Source of the DNA: LW40-45 sp048883105
Lineage (GTDB): Archaea > Asgardarchaeota > Lokiarchaeia > Sigyniarchaeales > SOKP01
Reading direction: 5' to 3'
Length of the DNA: 52,338 bases
Assembly (NCBI GenBank): GCA_048883105.1
Contig: JBHLQY010000007.1
Location: 1-52,338 of the forward strand
The position numbers and the translations under genes are program-made. Positions 8,777 to 18,033 of the stretch are shown here, piece by piece. The notes beneath the pieces are model-generated. The model made no database searches and was not told the DNA's origin. It saw only the letters and a list, made by a program, of their open reading frames with translations. How positions within the stretch are numbered: position 1 is the first letter of the stretch; every line of letters begins with the position of its first letter.

Positions 8777-9031
8777 TTAATACCCTGATTGCTCTCCGCC
8801 ACTAAAGAACTCTTCGAATGCTTTTCTATCTTGATCTGAAATTCTGTCCCCTTTAAGCCCTTCTTTAATTATAATAGGAGCAATTTCCTTGTCATCATGC
8901 CTTATTGTTTTAATAATCTTATACTCTTCTTGTTGGTCAGAATTTAGATCAAATTCCTCGTCACACGCTTTACAGTAAAGTTTGCCTTTCTTAGGAATCA
9001 ACATATTTCCACACGAATTACAGAACCTCAT
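8777..9031 (-). CDS. RPB9/TFS-like N-terminal zinc-ribbon protein
   Basis: This short protein (84 residues from the ATG at 9031) begins MRFCNSCGNMLIPKKGKLYC and continues CKACDEEF. That is the N-terminal zinc ribbon of RNA polymerase subunit RPB9 and archaeal TFS, with four Cys in two CxxC pairs. The C-terminal ribbon of TFS, with its acidic DE tip that stimulates transcript cleavage, is absent. In its place is a helical acidic tail ending FFSGGEQSGY. A GTG 33 bases upstream gives a longer frame, but an AAAGGTGG Shine-Dalgarno lies about 10 bases before the ATG, and homologues start at this Met, so I use 9031. It may be a polymerase-associated factor or an RPB9-like subunit; the cleavage role is unlikely. 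Confidence 0.7.
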   Translation of the reverse strand: MRFCNSCGNMLIPKKGKLYCKACDEEFDLNSDQQEEYKIIKTIRHDDKEIAPIIIKEGLKGDRISDQDRKAFEEFFSGGEQSGY

Positions 9032-9216
9032 ATTTTCAAAGACCACCTTTTTATTAAAAAGCACTAATTTAAATTTTTCGTTTTTGTAATCGATTTTTTT
9101 TAACCGTCTTTAGTATAAAACTAAATAACCTTTATAAATTTAATCAAAATTATATTATTACGAATCATTCGGATATATAAATTTATCGGAAACAAGATGT
9201 TAATAATTGGTATTGA

Positions 9217-9265
9217 AATATCTTATTAAATAAATGTCAAAGTATATAAAAATTTATAAGATATT
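9217..9265. repeat. Inverted repeat in the 9032-9349 spacer
   Basis: AATATCTTAT (9217-9226) and ATAAGATATT (9256-9265) are perfect 10-base inverted arms around about 29 bases. They lie in the 318-base spacer between the divergent zinc-ribbon and GDPD genes, which otherwise holds only TATA-like AT runs. The position suits an operator or a weak hairpin, but AT-only arms of this length also arise by chance in such DNA. Confidence 0.3.
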
Positions 9266-9349
9266 GTTACCAACTTAACAATTAACTCTACACTTTAATC
9301 AAATACCCTTTTAATTAAATAATAATTTAATTTCTTTACCTTAATTATC

Positions 9350-10072
9350 TTGAAAGAAAAGGAAAAGAAAGTAATTATAATTGGTCATAGAGGAGCTAAT
9401 AGTGTTGCTCCAGAAAATACTTTAAAATCTTTTCAGAAAGCAATTGAGTTAGACGCAGATTACATAGAATTTGACATTCATCAGTCGAAGGATGGTGAAA
9501 TTGTAGTTATGCATGATTCAAACACGTTTGCTACAACTGGTCATAAAGGATCAATAAATAGAATGACCATTGAAGAATTAAAAAGATTAGATTGCGGAGA
9601 CGGAGAACAAATCCCAACTTTACGAGAAACAATTGAAGTGGCAAAAAACAAAATAGGATTACTATGTGATATAAAAGCCTCAGGATTCACTAAGAAATTA
9701 GTTAACATATTGAGAGAGGAGGAACTTATACAAACTTCATTAATTAGCTCTTTTATATATAGTGAATTATTAAAAATACAAAAGTTGGAATCCAATTTAA
9801 AACTGGGTCTATTATTGTCAGAAGAATTGAGATCACCTCGTATAATAAAAAGGTTGGTTCAAAAAGCAATTAATAATGATTTCTATTCTATTCATCTCTT
9901 TTTTGAAATTATAGAGAAAGAGATTATTGAAATTGCGCATAATAATAATCTTAAGGTTATTGCTTGGACTGTTGATACTGAAGAAATCATGAAAAAGTTA
10001 ATTAACATAGGTGTTGATGGACTTATAACTAATGATATAGCTAAAGCAAAAACAGTATTAAATCAGATATGA
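9350..10072 (+). CDS. ugpQ: Glycerophosphodiester phosphodiesterase
   Basis: This 240-residue protein belongs to the GDPD family, a TIM barrel that hydrolyses glycerophosphodiesters to glycerol phosphate and an alcohol. The active-site motif GHRGANSVAPENT supplies the first catalytic His and Asn/Glu. YIEFDIHQSKDGEIVVMHD supplies the metal-binding Glu/Asp and the second His, and AWTVDTEE and GVDGLITNDI close the barrel. There is no signal peptide, so it is the cytoplasmic, UgpQ-like form, probably recycling lipid head groups or phosphodiesters. The frame opens at a TTG, with GHRGA only 12 residues in. No ATG precedes the motif, so the TTG start is reasonable but not proven. Confidence 0.9.
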   Translation: MKEKEKKVIIIGHRGANSVAPENTLKSFQKAIELDADYIEFDIHQSKDGEIVVMHDSNTFATTGHKGSINRMTIEELKRLDCGDGEQIPTLRETIEVAKNKIGLLCDIKASGFTKKLVNILREEELIQTSLISSFIYSELLKIQKLESNLKLGLLLSEELRSPRIIKRLVQKAINNDFYSIHLFFEIIEKEIIEIAHNNNLKVIAWTVDTEEIMKKLINIGVDGLITNDIAKAKTVLNQI

Positions 10073-10211
10073 CACTAACGAATTCATGAATCCTATAAAT
10101 AAAATTTGAGAAAAAAAACATTTATTGGTCTTCTAAGCTCTATAATAAAATATTTGAATAATATTTCAATATGAATTTTATAAAAGAAATTAATGCTACA
10201 GAGAGATTAAT

Positions 10212-11696
10212 ATGTCAAATGCAATCGAGTCGAATGGGATAAAATTTGAGCGACTTTTTTCTCCACGAGCGATAGGAATTATTGGAGCAAGTCCAGATCC
10301 AGCAGGCGGAGGATTTTTTGTACGATGTTTGAAAGATAAATATCGTGGGCCTTTATATCTGTTTAATCCACGATTAAGTGGAAAAGAACTTTATGGATAT
10401 AAAATTTATAGCTCAATTTTAGAGATTAGAGATACAATAGATTATGTTATATTAGCAGTTCCAGCAAGATTATGCCCTAAATTACTGGAAGAAATTGGTC
10501 AGAAAAAAGTACCATTCGTAACAATTTTTGCTTCGGGTTTTCGTGAAGTTGGAAACGAAACGCTCGAAAAGGAAACATTAATAGTTGCTCAAAAATATAA
10601 TATTAGAATTATTGGTCCAAATTGTATTGGCGTATATAATCCAAGTTCAAATCTTTATTTTGCTTATGAGCAATCCCGAAAAGCTGGAAATTTTGGAGGT
10701 ATTTTTCAGTCAGGTGGACACGCTCAAAATTTAGCTCAGCTTGCTGTTTCTTACGGTGTTTTTATCTCAAAATTTCTTTCAATCGGGAACGCTCTAGATT
10801 TAGCAGCTCCAGAATTTATAAATTATTTTTTAAAAGACGATCATACTAAAATTATAGGATTATATCTGGAAAACTTGCGTTCTATTGAACAAGGTCGTAA
10901 ATTTATGGACTTAGTAAAAAGATGTAATTTAAATAGGAAACCAGTGATATTATGGCGAGCGGGATATGGTGAAGCAACTAAAAAAGCAATTTTATCTCAT
11001 ACAGGAGGATTAGCTGGAAACAATGAAATTTGGAAGGCTGTTGCTAAACAAACTGGTTGTTCTTTAGTCACTAATTCAACAGTCTTAGCTGCTTTAGCGA
11101 GTGCATTTAAATTAACTCATTTGCCTAATACTCGCAACGTTGGTGTAATTGGGATAGGTGGTGGCTCAACCATCGAAGCAGTAGATATTTTTGAAAATTA
11201 TAATCTTAAAATAGCTTCATTAACAGAAAAAACAATAAAAAAAATGGGTAGGTTTATCCCCGATGTTAATACAAACATTACAAATCCAATAGATCTTGGA
11301 GGTATGGGTATCCGACCCGATATTTATTATCGTACAATTCTAGCTTTGGATAGAGATCCAAACGTTTCAGCTATCATTTTCATAAAAGATCCTGAAAGAT
11401 TTGGAGGATTTTCAGCACTATTAGAAGAGATGGGCTTTAAATCATTGGATTTAAATAGAGAGTTTATAAGATACATTTCTAAAGCTAAAAATGTATGTAC
11501 TAAACCAATGTTTTGTGTAATGCTAAAAATTAACGAAGGCTTTGAAGAATACAAGAGCCGATATAAATTTAAGCTTAAACTTTTAAATCGAAACGTTCCT
11601 GTATTCGAAACCTTGGAGTTAGCCGGTGAAGTTGTGGATAAAATGAATAACTATAGAGAATTTCTTCAAAACCACGGGAAATTTCCCAAAACTTAA
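10212..11696 (+). CDS. acdA: ADP-forming acyl-CoA synthetase, alpha subunit
   Basis: This 494-residue protein has the CoA-binding Rossmann domain (AIGIIGASPDPAGGG) and two succinyl-CoA-synthetase-like flavodoxin domains (GPNCIGVYNP, GGIFQSGGHAQNLA). It also has the motif LSHTGGLAGN, in which His263 is the expected phosphohistidine. ADP-forming acyl-CoA synthetases convert acyl-CoA plus ADP and phosphate to the acid, CoA and ATP. They are a main way for fermentative archaea to conserve energy. The ATP-grasp beta subunit is not fused to this chain and is not next to it, so it must be encoded elsewhere. The 3' end overlaps the convergent hexapeptide-repeat gene by four bases. Which acyl-CoA is preferred cannot be read from sequence. 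Confidence 0.88.
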   Translation: MSNAIESNGIKFERLFSPRAIGIIGASPDPAGGGFFVRCLKDKYRGPLYLFNPRLSGKELYGYKIYSSILEIRDTIDYVILAVPARLCPKLLEEIGQKKVPFVTIFASGFREVGNETLEKETLIVAQKYNIRIIGPNCIGVYNPSSNLYFAYEQSRKAGNFGGIFQSGGHAQNLAQLAVSYGVFISKFLSIGNALDLAAPEFINYFLKDDHTKIIGLYLENLRSIEQGRKFMDLVKRCNLNRKPVILWRAGYGEATKKAILSHTGGLAGNNEIWKAVAKQTGCSLVTNSTVLAALASAFKLTHLPNTRNVGVIGIGGGSTIEAVDIFENYNLKIASLTEKTIKKMGRFIPDVNTNITNPIDLGGMGIRPDIYYRTILALDRDPNVSAIIFIKDPERFGGFSALLEEMGFKSLDLNREFIRYISKAKNVCTKPMFCVMLKINEGFEEYKSRYKFKLKLLNRNVPVFETLELAGEVVDKMNNYREFLQNHGKFPKT

Positions 11697-12511
11697 CCTT
11701 CCTTTTTTAAAAGTTTTATTTCTATAGGTTTGCCTGGACTTCCTTGATAATAATATTCACCAGGTTTGCCCCGCCAATTCTTATGGAGTACCGTATTTGG
11801 ATATATTACATTATTGTCTGTTGTTATTACACCAGGACCCGCAATAATGCCTGGATATAATGTAGTATTTTTACCTAATTTAAGTTCAATTATGCTTATT
11901 TTGCCAAAAATAGTATTTACGGCATGAGTAGCTAATGCACTTGTAGGATAAATAAATACATTATCGCCTAAATCAGTAAATTCTAATCCTACATAACCGT
12001 CGCAATAGATCACATTTTTTCCTATTTTATTATGACTTATTCTTCTTAGTGTTCTATTAATTAACCACGGAAATGGAGATTTGGCAGTTAACCACATCGG
12101 GAATTTAATAATAAAGCCTCGTTTGTGATAATACTTAATCATTCTGCCCTCTTCACTATTAATATCATCAAGAACACGCTGAAATACTCCTTGTATGGGA
12201 GGTGATTTTTTACTCCATTTTCTTGCCCAAAAAGCAGAGAATTCGATTAACACTATTAAATAGACATAATATAAGAAGAATAAAAAGATAGGTAAGATTA
12301 GCAGGTGTATAATTAATGGAATTGAAAAAGGCATTATAATACAATGCTCAAATAATAAAAACAATCCTAAACACACATATAAAGGAATTAAAAAGCTTAA
12401 AAAATTTATTTTAAAAAAATCTAATGCAGGAAGTTCTACGGTTTGTTTTTCCTCCACCTCCGATTTCAAGTTATTATTAACTCTTTCCTTCTTTGCTTTC
12501 TCTTCTTGCAT
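11693..12511 (-). CDS. Membrane-anchored hexapeptide-repeat acyltransferase-like protein
   Basis: This 272-residue protein has a charged N-terminal region (about 35 residues), then two strongly hydrophobic helices (about residues 36-62 and 66-92). A C-terminal left-handed beta-helix made of hexapeptide repeats follows (KIGKNVIYCDGYV, TDLGDNVFIYPTSAL, IIELKLGKNTTLYPG). It finishes with YYQGSPGKPIEI, the typical end of a LbetaH acyltransferase. Proteins of this build (a membrane anchor plus one beta-helix) are found in modification of lipids or surface glycans, or as scaffolds of non-ribosomal-like acyltransferases. The usual catalytic His may be H192 (ATHAV) or H240 (VLHKN), but I cannot assign it. 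It overlaps the 3' end of the convergent acdA gene by four bases. Confidence 0.7.
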   Translation of the reverse strand: MQEEKAKKERVNNNLKSEVEEKQTVELPALDFFKINFLSFLIPLYVCLGLFLLFEHCIIMPFSIPLIIHLLILPIFLFFLYYVYLIVLIEFSAFWARKWSKKSPPIQGVFQRVLDDINSEEGRMIKYYHKRGFIIKFPMWLTAKSPFPWLINRTLRRISHNKIGKNVIYCDGYVGLEFTDLGDNVFIYPTSALATHAVNTIFGKISIIELKLGKNTTLYPGIIAGPGVITTDNNVIYPNTVLHKNWRGKPGEYYYQGSPGKPIEIKLLKKEG

Positions 12512-12607
12512 AATATTATTATTGATAATTCAATATAAAAAAATTAATATTTTTTCATATTAGGAATAATAAAAATAATTTAATATTAAATGTAAAGAAA
12601 AAATTCT

Positions 12608-15376
12608 ATGTCTGAAATTTCTTGGGATAAATATGCTTTAAAAATCAATGGAAAGAAGATTTTTTTTTTAAGTGGTGAGTTTCATTACTGGCGAATTCCA
12701 GACAGAGAACGATGGTTTGATATTCTTAGGATGTATAAGATTGCTGGTTTAAATTCAATCAGAATATATTTTCATTGGGGGTATCATAATCCAGCTGAAG
12801 ATAAATTTTATTTTAAAGATAATCGAGATATTGATTATTTGTTAAGATTATGCGAAGAAATTGGACTGTACGTATTTATTGCTGCGGGTCCATATATATG
12901 CGCAGAAACTAATGCAGGAGGATATCCCGGATGGCTTTTAGCAAAACGAAATGTGAGAATTAAACATGTAAGAAGTATGGATGAAATTGAATATGATCCG
13001 AAATACATGGAATTTTGTAGAGCATGGTATAAAAATTTCATTCCTAATATAAAAAATCATCAAATCTCTGAAAATCCATTTGGATGTGTAATAGCCTTTC
13101 AAATTGAGAATGAGTATCTTGAAGAGCAACACGCCATAAGAAGATATATGGAAGAACTTATTCAATATGCCCGTGAATTTGGAATTACAGTCCCTAATTT
13201 TCATAATGATGCACTCGAATTAGGTTCATGGAATGGCCTTGTTGATTTATATGGTTTTGATAAATATCCTATATGGGCTACTAAATCTTTAAAAGAAGGG
13301 CAAATTCCTAAATGGAGAATTGGTAAATTCAAGAATAAAATTGATCAGCTCGAAAAAAAGGTGAGGACATTCGGAAAAGCAGCTGCAGAATCTCCAATTT
13401 TCATTCCTGAACTTCAAGGGGGTTGGTTCAATCATTGGGGTATACCTTATGGCTACGATGAACTTTACAATTTCTATGGTTCGACTTATCAAAAAATGAT
13501 TCTTCAAAGCCTCGCAGCCCAGGGCTCAACGATGATGATCTTATATATGTTTTATGGTGGTACCACATGGGGGGCACTTCCTAATCCAGAGGTTTATACG
13601 AGTTATGATTATTCTGGATGTATAAGAGAATATGGTTATCAATCTGATCGTTTAAGACATGTAAGATTATTTTCATTATTTGCTCAAAGCTTTAATGTAA
13701 GTTTTATTAATACAGATTGGGTTGAAAATCCTGCACTTAATTGTAGTGAAAAAGGAATTTTTTATCGACAGAGACGCAGTTTAGACGGGACTGATTATTA
13801 TTTCTTTAAAAATTTTAACAAAAAGGAATCCCAAAATTTCATAATTCAACTTCCTCAAGACATTAAAGTGCCAAAAAATGGTATGCAAACATTAGATCTT
13901 CGGGATTCATACATTGCTATCGGAAATCACGAGCTTGATGGATTCTTTATTCAGTTTTGTTCCTTAAACATAATTCTTAAAGCAAATTATGCTGGAGCTC
14001 CTTTACTAGTAGTACTCCAGAATGGAGGCGAATTACTTTTGACAGAAACGGAGTTTGAGGTAAAAGGTATTATAGAAGCGTTTAAAGATAAAGATAATAA
14101 TTTTACTAGATTTGCTTTTCCAACTGAAGGATATAGCTGTATCACGAATGCACAAGGAAAAAATTTATATATAATATGTTTATCAAAAAAAGATGCTCTT
14201 ACATTAAACGCTGATTTTTCTGAATCAGACGTAAAATTAGCATGGGGAGCATATTCATTATTTTTTACTAAAAAAGATACACTAGAAATCGAAACATTTG
14301 GAACGCAAAAAGTGTGGTTTCTAATAAATCGTTCAAATATTCCAAATTTCGATGAGATTGGTAATATACCCATTCCAGGCTTGAAAAAAAGAATTTTTGG
14401 TAATAAAATTAAAATTCCAGACATATCGCTTAAAAATTGGTATGAAATTCAAACAGATTGGAGTAATAACATGAGTCAAGAGATATGGAAAGAAATAGAT
14501 TTCAATAATGAACGAGATCCAATTGATCATTTCTTTACTAGTGGGCATGTACTTTATAAATGTGAATACTTCACATCTAATGAAGATTCAATAAATTTGA
14601 AGATTAATACAAGGCATAAAACAGCAATTTGGTTAAATGGACACTTTATTGGAGGTCATCAAACTTATAATATTAAAACAGACCAACCAGGAGCTATGAA
14701 TGGCAATGATCCTCCGTTATTAGGTGCCGAAAATTATGATTTATCTCGATCACTTAATTCAGATAAAAATGTTCTCTATATTATAACTGAAAATCTTGGT
14801 CATAATAAGAATTTTTTTGTACTTAACGACGTTAGAAATCCTCGAGGTATCCTTTCGGCAGAATTTTCTAAAAAGTTAAAATCGGCAAAATGGTATATTG
14901 CAGGAATAGACGTTACACAATTAGAACAACCATATAATACTTCAGGGTTGCCTGGAGAAAAATTCTCCTTTCAAGTTGGAGAAACTGATCAATGGAGAAA
15001 AATAAAAGGAGCACCCACAATTTCACCTAACGATCAAATAATCTGGTATAAGACGCAATTTAAATGGAAAGCTGAGGAAAACGTAATAATTCCATTACGG
15101 ATTCATCTCGAAGGAAAACATAATGTCAATATATTTCTAAATGGTCTCTATATAGGGCGATACTGGGGAGAATACGGTCCACAACACGACTTCTATATAA
15201 TAAACAAACTACTTAAAGAAGACAATTTATTAGTTTTAGCATGCTGGACAACTAAAGAGGATAATTTCTCAATTTCAATTAAACCATACAAAATAAATTT
15301 GGAAAGCGGAAATATTGACGAAAACGGTATTGACTTTGCTATAGAAAAACATTATGTTAATTTTAAACGATCGTAA
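12608..15376 (+). CDS. Glycoside hydrolase family 35 beta-galactosidase
   Basis: This is a 922-residue GH35 enzyme. The N-terminal TIM barrel (residues about 10-350) contains LSGEFHYWRIP, GPYICAETNAGGYPGWL and FQIENEY, with acid/base E169 after N168. It continues to IPELQGGWFNHWG, with nucleophile E268, and MFYGGTTWGALP. The remaining 570 residues form beta-rich jelly-roll modules typical of the family, including AIWLNGHFIGGHQTY and NIFLNGLYIGRYWG, two copies of a galactose-binding-like sandwich motif. The enzyme removes terminal beta-galactose from oligosaccharides or glycans. No signal peptide or anchor is seen, so it should act in the cytoplasm on imported sugars; the MFS transporter next to it, on the other strand, could supply them. 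GH35 is commoner in bacteria and plants, so lateral gain is possible. Confidence 0.93.
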   Translation: MSEISWDKYALKINGKKIFFLSGEFHYWRIPDRERWFDILRMYKIAGLNSIRIYFHWGYHNPAEDKFYFKDNRDIDYLLRLCEEIGLYVFIAAGPYICAETNAGGYPGWLLAKRNVRIKHVRSMDEIEYDPKYMEFCRAWYKNFIPNIKNHQISENPFGCVIAFQIENEYLEEQHAIRRYMEELIQYAREFGITVPNFHNDALELGSWNGLVDLYGFDKYPIWATKSLKEGQIPKWRIGKFKNKIDQLEKKVRTFGKAAAESPIFIPELQGGWFNHWGIPYGYDELYNFYGSTYQKMILQSLAAQGSTMMILYMFYGGTTWGALPNPEVYTSYDYSGCIREYGYQSDRLRHVRLFSLFAQSFNVSFINTDWVENPALNCSEKGIFYRQRRSLDGTDYYFFKNFNKKESQNFIIQLPQDIKVPKNGMQTLDLRDSYIAIGNHELDGFFIQFCSLNIILKANYAGAPLLVVLQNGGELLLTETEFEVKGIIEAFKDKDNNFTRFAFPTEGYSCITNAQGKNLYIICLSKKDALTLNADFSESDVKLAWGAYSLFFTKKDTLEIETFGTQKVWFLINRSNIPNFDEIGNIPIPGLKKRIFGNKIKIPDISLKNWYEIQTDWSNNMSQEIWKEIDFNNERDPIDHFFTSGHVLYKCEYFTSNEDSINLKINTRHKTAIWLNGHFIGGHQTYNIKTDQPGAMNGNDPPLLGAENYDLSRSLNSDKNVLYIITENLGHNKNFFVLNDVRNPRGILSAEFSKKLKSAKWYIAGIDVTQLEQPYNTSGLPGEKFSFQVGETDQWRKIKGAPTISPNDQIIWYKTQFKWKAEENVIIPLRIHLEGKHNVNIFLNGLYIGRYWGEYGPQHDFYIINKLLKEDNLLVLACWTTKEDNFSISIKPYKINLESGNIDENGIDFAIEKHYVNFKRS

Positions 15377-15430
15377 TGACAATTTAATTATAAATATTAC
15401 TTAACTAACTCAATATAAAGAGAAAAATAT

Positions 15431-16681
15431 TTACCTTCTTATTTCTTCCATTTGTAATTGTTGTTTTTTGAGATGTAAAGGAATAATCTTTTTGAATACC
15501 ATAAGAAATGCCACAAGAGCAATTAAACTCATAACTATACCCCACCAATGAGGTGTGTACATTGTTAATAACAAGGCTCCAATTATAGGCCCCCCAATCA
15601 TAGCGAAGCTGTCCATAGTTGTAGTAATTCCATTGATCTTTCCTTGTTCCTTAGGAGTTACTGATTGAGTTATTCTACTGATTAATAATCCTCTTGAACA
15701 TGAAACACCATAACTCACAATTAGCATCAATAAGAGAAGCATAAAAACATCTTGCACAAATCCCACCATAAAAAATGTTAGAACTAAAATAAATAGGCCA
15801 AGCCTTGTCATATTTTTCTCTCCTAATAATCTTAAAGTTGGTTTAAATAATGAAAAACGAACAATTGCCCGAAATAGACCTGAAATTGTCAATAAAATGC
15901 CTATCTCAAAAGGACCTAATCCAAGAATATAACCAATATAAATGACCATAGTGGAGATATACATGACGAAAGAGAACGTATGGAATGTGTACAAAGTTAA
16001 TAAATATGTAGCGTCCCTATTTTTGCGAATCTTTACCTTTGATCTAATTAACTTCTCTATTTTCATCCGTCGATCTTTAGGCCAAGATTCCCTTACAAAA
16101 AATATTGTAATTAAAAGAGATGTAAATGAAAGTCCAGCAGCAGCAAACCCTACGGTTGCCACGGGATATTCTGATCCTAATATTCGAATTAATGATAATA
16201 TCCCTCCCACTCCAGGACCTACAAGACCAGCAAGCACATGTGCCACGCCTATATTAGTCATTTGTAGACCTCTGTCTTTTGGTGGTACGCGATCACTTAT
16301 AATCGCTTTCACCATTGGAAAATTTCCTCCGAATATTCCATCAACCATTCGAGCAAGAAAAAGCATTTCTATAGAATTAGTAAAAGCTAATATCAAAAAT
16401 GCTGAGAATGTACCGAGCTGTGAAATTATTAAAATAGGTTTTCTTCCGAATCTATCACTCAACTTACCCCATATTGGAGCAAAAACTAAAGTAAACATAG
16501 CATTCGTCGCAAGGACTAACCCAATTATTAAAGGTGTGGTTTTAAAAACTACTATAAATGTGGCTAGAAATGGAATGATAACATAAAACCCTAAAATATC
16601 AACAAATAACCCAATCCATAATGGTGTTAATTCTGGATATTTGATTTTCTTTATTTTATCAGAATCCCCGCGAACATTCAT
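15431..16681 (-). CDS. Major facilitator superfamily transporter
   Basis: This 416-residue protein shows about twelve hydrophobic helices and the MFS loop motif GKLSDRFGRKPILI between helices 2 and 3. A second conserved element is DGIFGGNFPMVKAIISDRVPP in helices 4-5, which resembles the drug:H+ antiporter (TetA-like) group more than the sugar porters. It ends in a basic, Gln-rich cytoplasmic tail. The substrate is not predictable. It is convergent with the GH35 gene (54 bases between stops), so a joint role in sugar uptake is only a guess. Confidence 0.85.
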   Translation of the reverse strand: MNVRGDSDKIKKIKYPELTPLWIGLFVDILGFYVIIPFLATFIVVFKTTPLIIGLVLATNAMFTLVFAPIWGKLSDRFGRKPILIISQLGTFSAFLILAFTNSIEMLFLARMVDGIFGGNFPMVKAIISDRVPPKDRGLQMTNIGVAHVLAGLVGPGVGGILSLIRILGSEYPVATVGFAAAGLSFTSLLITIFFVRESWPKDRRMKIEKLIRSKVKIRKNRDATYLLTLYTFHTFSFVMYISTMVIYIGYILGLGPFEIGILLTISGLFRAIVRFSLFKPTLRLLGEKNMTRLGLFILVLTFFMVGFVQDVFMLLLLMLIVSYGVSCSRGLLISRITQSVTPKEQGKINGITTTMDSFAMIGGPIIGALLLTMYTPHWWGIVMSLIALVAFLMVFKKIIPLHLKKQQLQMEEIRR

Positions 16682-16820
16682 AAAATCTTGAATTTTTTGT
16701 AATAAATATATCCCATATCAGAAGAATAGTTAAAAAAATTTTAGTATGTAAATACAAATATTAAATTGAATTTAAAATTACTCGAATAAAAAGAGTTTTA
16801 TTTAAAAATCAATTATTTCA

Positions 16821-17069
16821 ATAAATATAATTAGAGGATATAAAGGGAAACTCTTAGAAATTGATCTTAGTCAAGAAATTTATAAAACCATATCTATACC
16901 AGAAGAAATCTTGGCAAAATATATTGGAAGTCGTGGTTTGGGAGCAAAAATTTATTGGGATCTTGTCTTACCAGCAGCAGATCCTCTTAGTCCAGATAAT
17001 GTCTTTATGGTCCTTACAGGACCGCTGGGTGGGACAATGACACCAGGCGCAGGCAAACATCTTAAGTAA
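16821..17069 (+). pseudogene. Aldehyde:ferredoxin oxidoreductase N-terminal fragment
   Basis: Between two minus-strand genes, the plus strand reads RGYKGKLLEIDL, YIGSRGLGAKIYWD, DPLSPDNVFMVLTGPLGGT, then MTPGAGKHLK and a TAA at 17067. That is the first 75 or so residues of the tungsten-dependent aldehyde:ferredoxin oxidoreductase family (consensus GYxGKxLxVDLT, GGRGLGAK, DPLSPENxLxxxTGPLxGT). Full enzymes are about 600 residues. The stop comes just before the strand that would follow PGSGR. No ATG, GTG or TTG lies in frame between the upstream stop at 16803 and the match. The metal-cofactor and cluster-binding parts are missing. It is therefore a remnant, truncated exactly where the alpha/beta-hydrolase cluster begins on the opposite strand. 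The rest of the 16682-17072 spacer holds nothing else I can recognise. Confidence 0.85.
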
Positions 17070-17072
17070 AGT

Positions 17073-17909
17073 TTAATGACTCAAGAACTCAATAATTGCC
17101 TGATTAACTTCTGGGGCACTTTCTAAGGGAAACCAGTGTCCGCCTGTTAATATTTTTAAAGTACTATTGGGAAGTTCCTCACTCATTTTAATACCCATAG
17201 ATTTAGGAATAAGCCTATCTTTTTCACCGGTTAGGATTAAGGTTTTATTCTTAATTTCACAAAGCCGATTCAAGGTATTATGTTTCGCAATAGCATTAGT
17301 TTGGTTAATAATATCTTGCGGAGTAGATGTACCCTTTTTCTCATATTCGATAAGATCTTCTGTTGTAAAAATACCATGGAAATTTCGCTTAGGGTCTTGT
17401 ACCATTAATTTAAAAAATTGTCGAGTAAATCTTTGTTTCATTTTGGCATAGAAAGCTTTAATAGGAACTTTTAATTTTGCTTTATAGTCAGATAATTGGC
17501 TATTCTTATACATTTCTAAACCGGAAATATCTCCTGGAAATTTCGGTAAAGTAGCAATTAAAACTAATTTATTTAAGCGATCAGGATATTTAAGAGCAAA
17601 ATTTTGAGCAATCATCCCTCCTAATGAATGCCCCATAATATGTGCTCTTTTAATCTTTAGATAATCCATTAATCCTTTCACATCTTCAACAAATGCATCC
17701 ATTTCATATGATTCAATTGGATGGTCCGATTTTCCAGCACTTCGATTATCAATTGTAATTAATTTAAATTGCTTGGACAATTCGGGTATTTGAGCAAACC
17801 AAAATTCTTTATACATTGCAAATCCGTGAATAAGAATTACAGGCTCTCCATCACCCTGAATCTCATAACATATTTTTATTCCATTAACATCAGCAAATAA
17901 TTCTTTCAT
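17073..17909 (-). CDS. Alpha/beta-hydrolase, tandem copy 1
   Basis: This 278-residue alpha/beta-hydrolase is the 3'-most of three tandem paralogues. It carries the oxyanion-hole segment LIHGFAMYKEFW, the nucleophile elbow GHSLGG (Ser95), the acid in TGEKDRLIP (Asp231) and the His in GGHWFPLE (His258), so its triad is complete. The cap domain is a short set of helices. The closest characterised style is the 3-oxoadipate enol-lactonase/esterase branch, but the substrate is unknown. No signal peptide or membrane helix is present. The start MKELFADVNGIKICYEI aligns with the other two copies. Its stop lies three bases from the end of the AOR fragment. Confidence 0.88.
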   Translation of the reverse strand: MKELFADVNGIKICYEIQGDGEPVILIHGFAMYKEFWFAQIPELSKQFKLITIDNRSAGKSDHPIESYEMDAFVEDVKGLMDYLKIKRAHIMGHSLGGMIAQNFALKYPDRLNKLVLIATLPKFPGDISGLEMYKNSQLSDYKAKLKVPIKAFYAKMKQRFTRQFFKLMVQDPKRNFHGIFTTEDLIEYEKKGTSTPQDIINQTNAIAKHNTLNRLCEIKNKTLILTGEKDRLIPKSMGIKMSEELPNSTLKILTGGHWFPLESAPEVNQAIIEFLSH

Positions 17910-18033
17910 AATAATAAATTATCTCTTAGAAATTATTAATTTTAATATAATTGAAATAACACAAATTAATGTTTAAGTCTCTATTTCAAATTAATTGACT
18001 GAATAACAAGAAATTAAGAAAAATAAATATTTG

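Noticed and set aside
13987..14424. 145-codon antisense frame within the GH35 gene
   Set aside because: The sense frame is an uninterrupted glycosidase with catalytic residues; the antisense reading lacks any motif.
15942..16586. 214-codon open frame on the plus strand inside the MFS transporter gene
   Set aside because: It is antisense to a clear transporter with MFS motifs; its translation has no protein-like pattern and no start signal.
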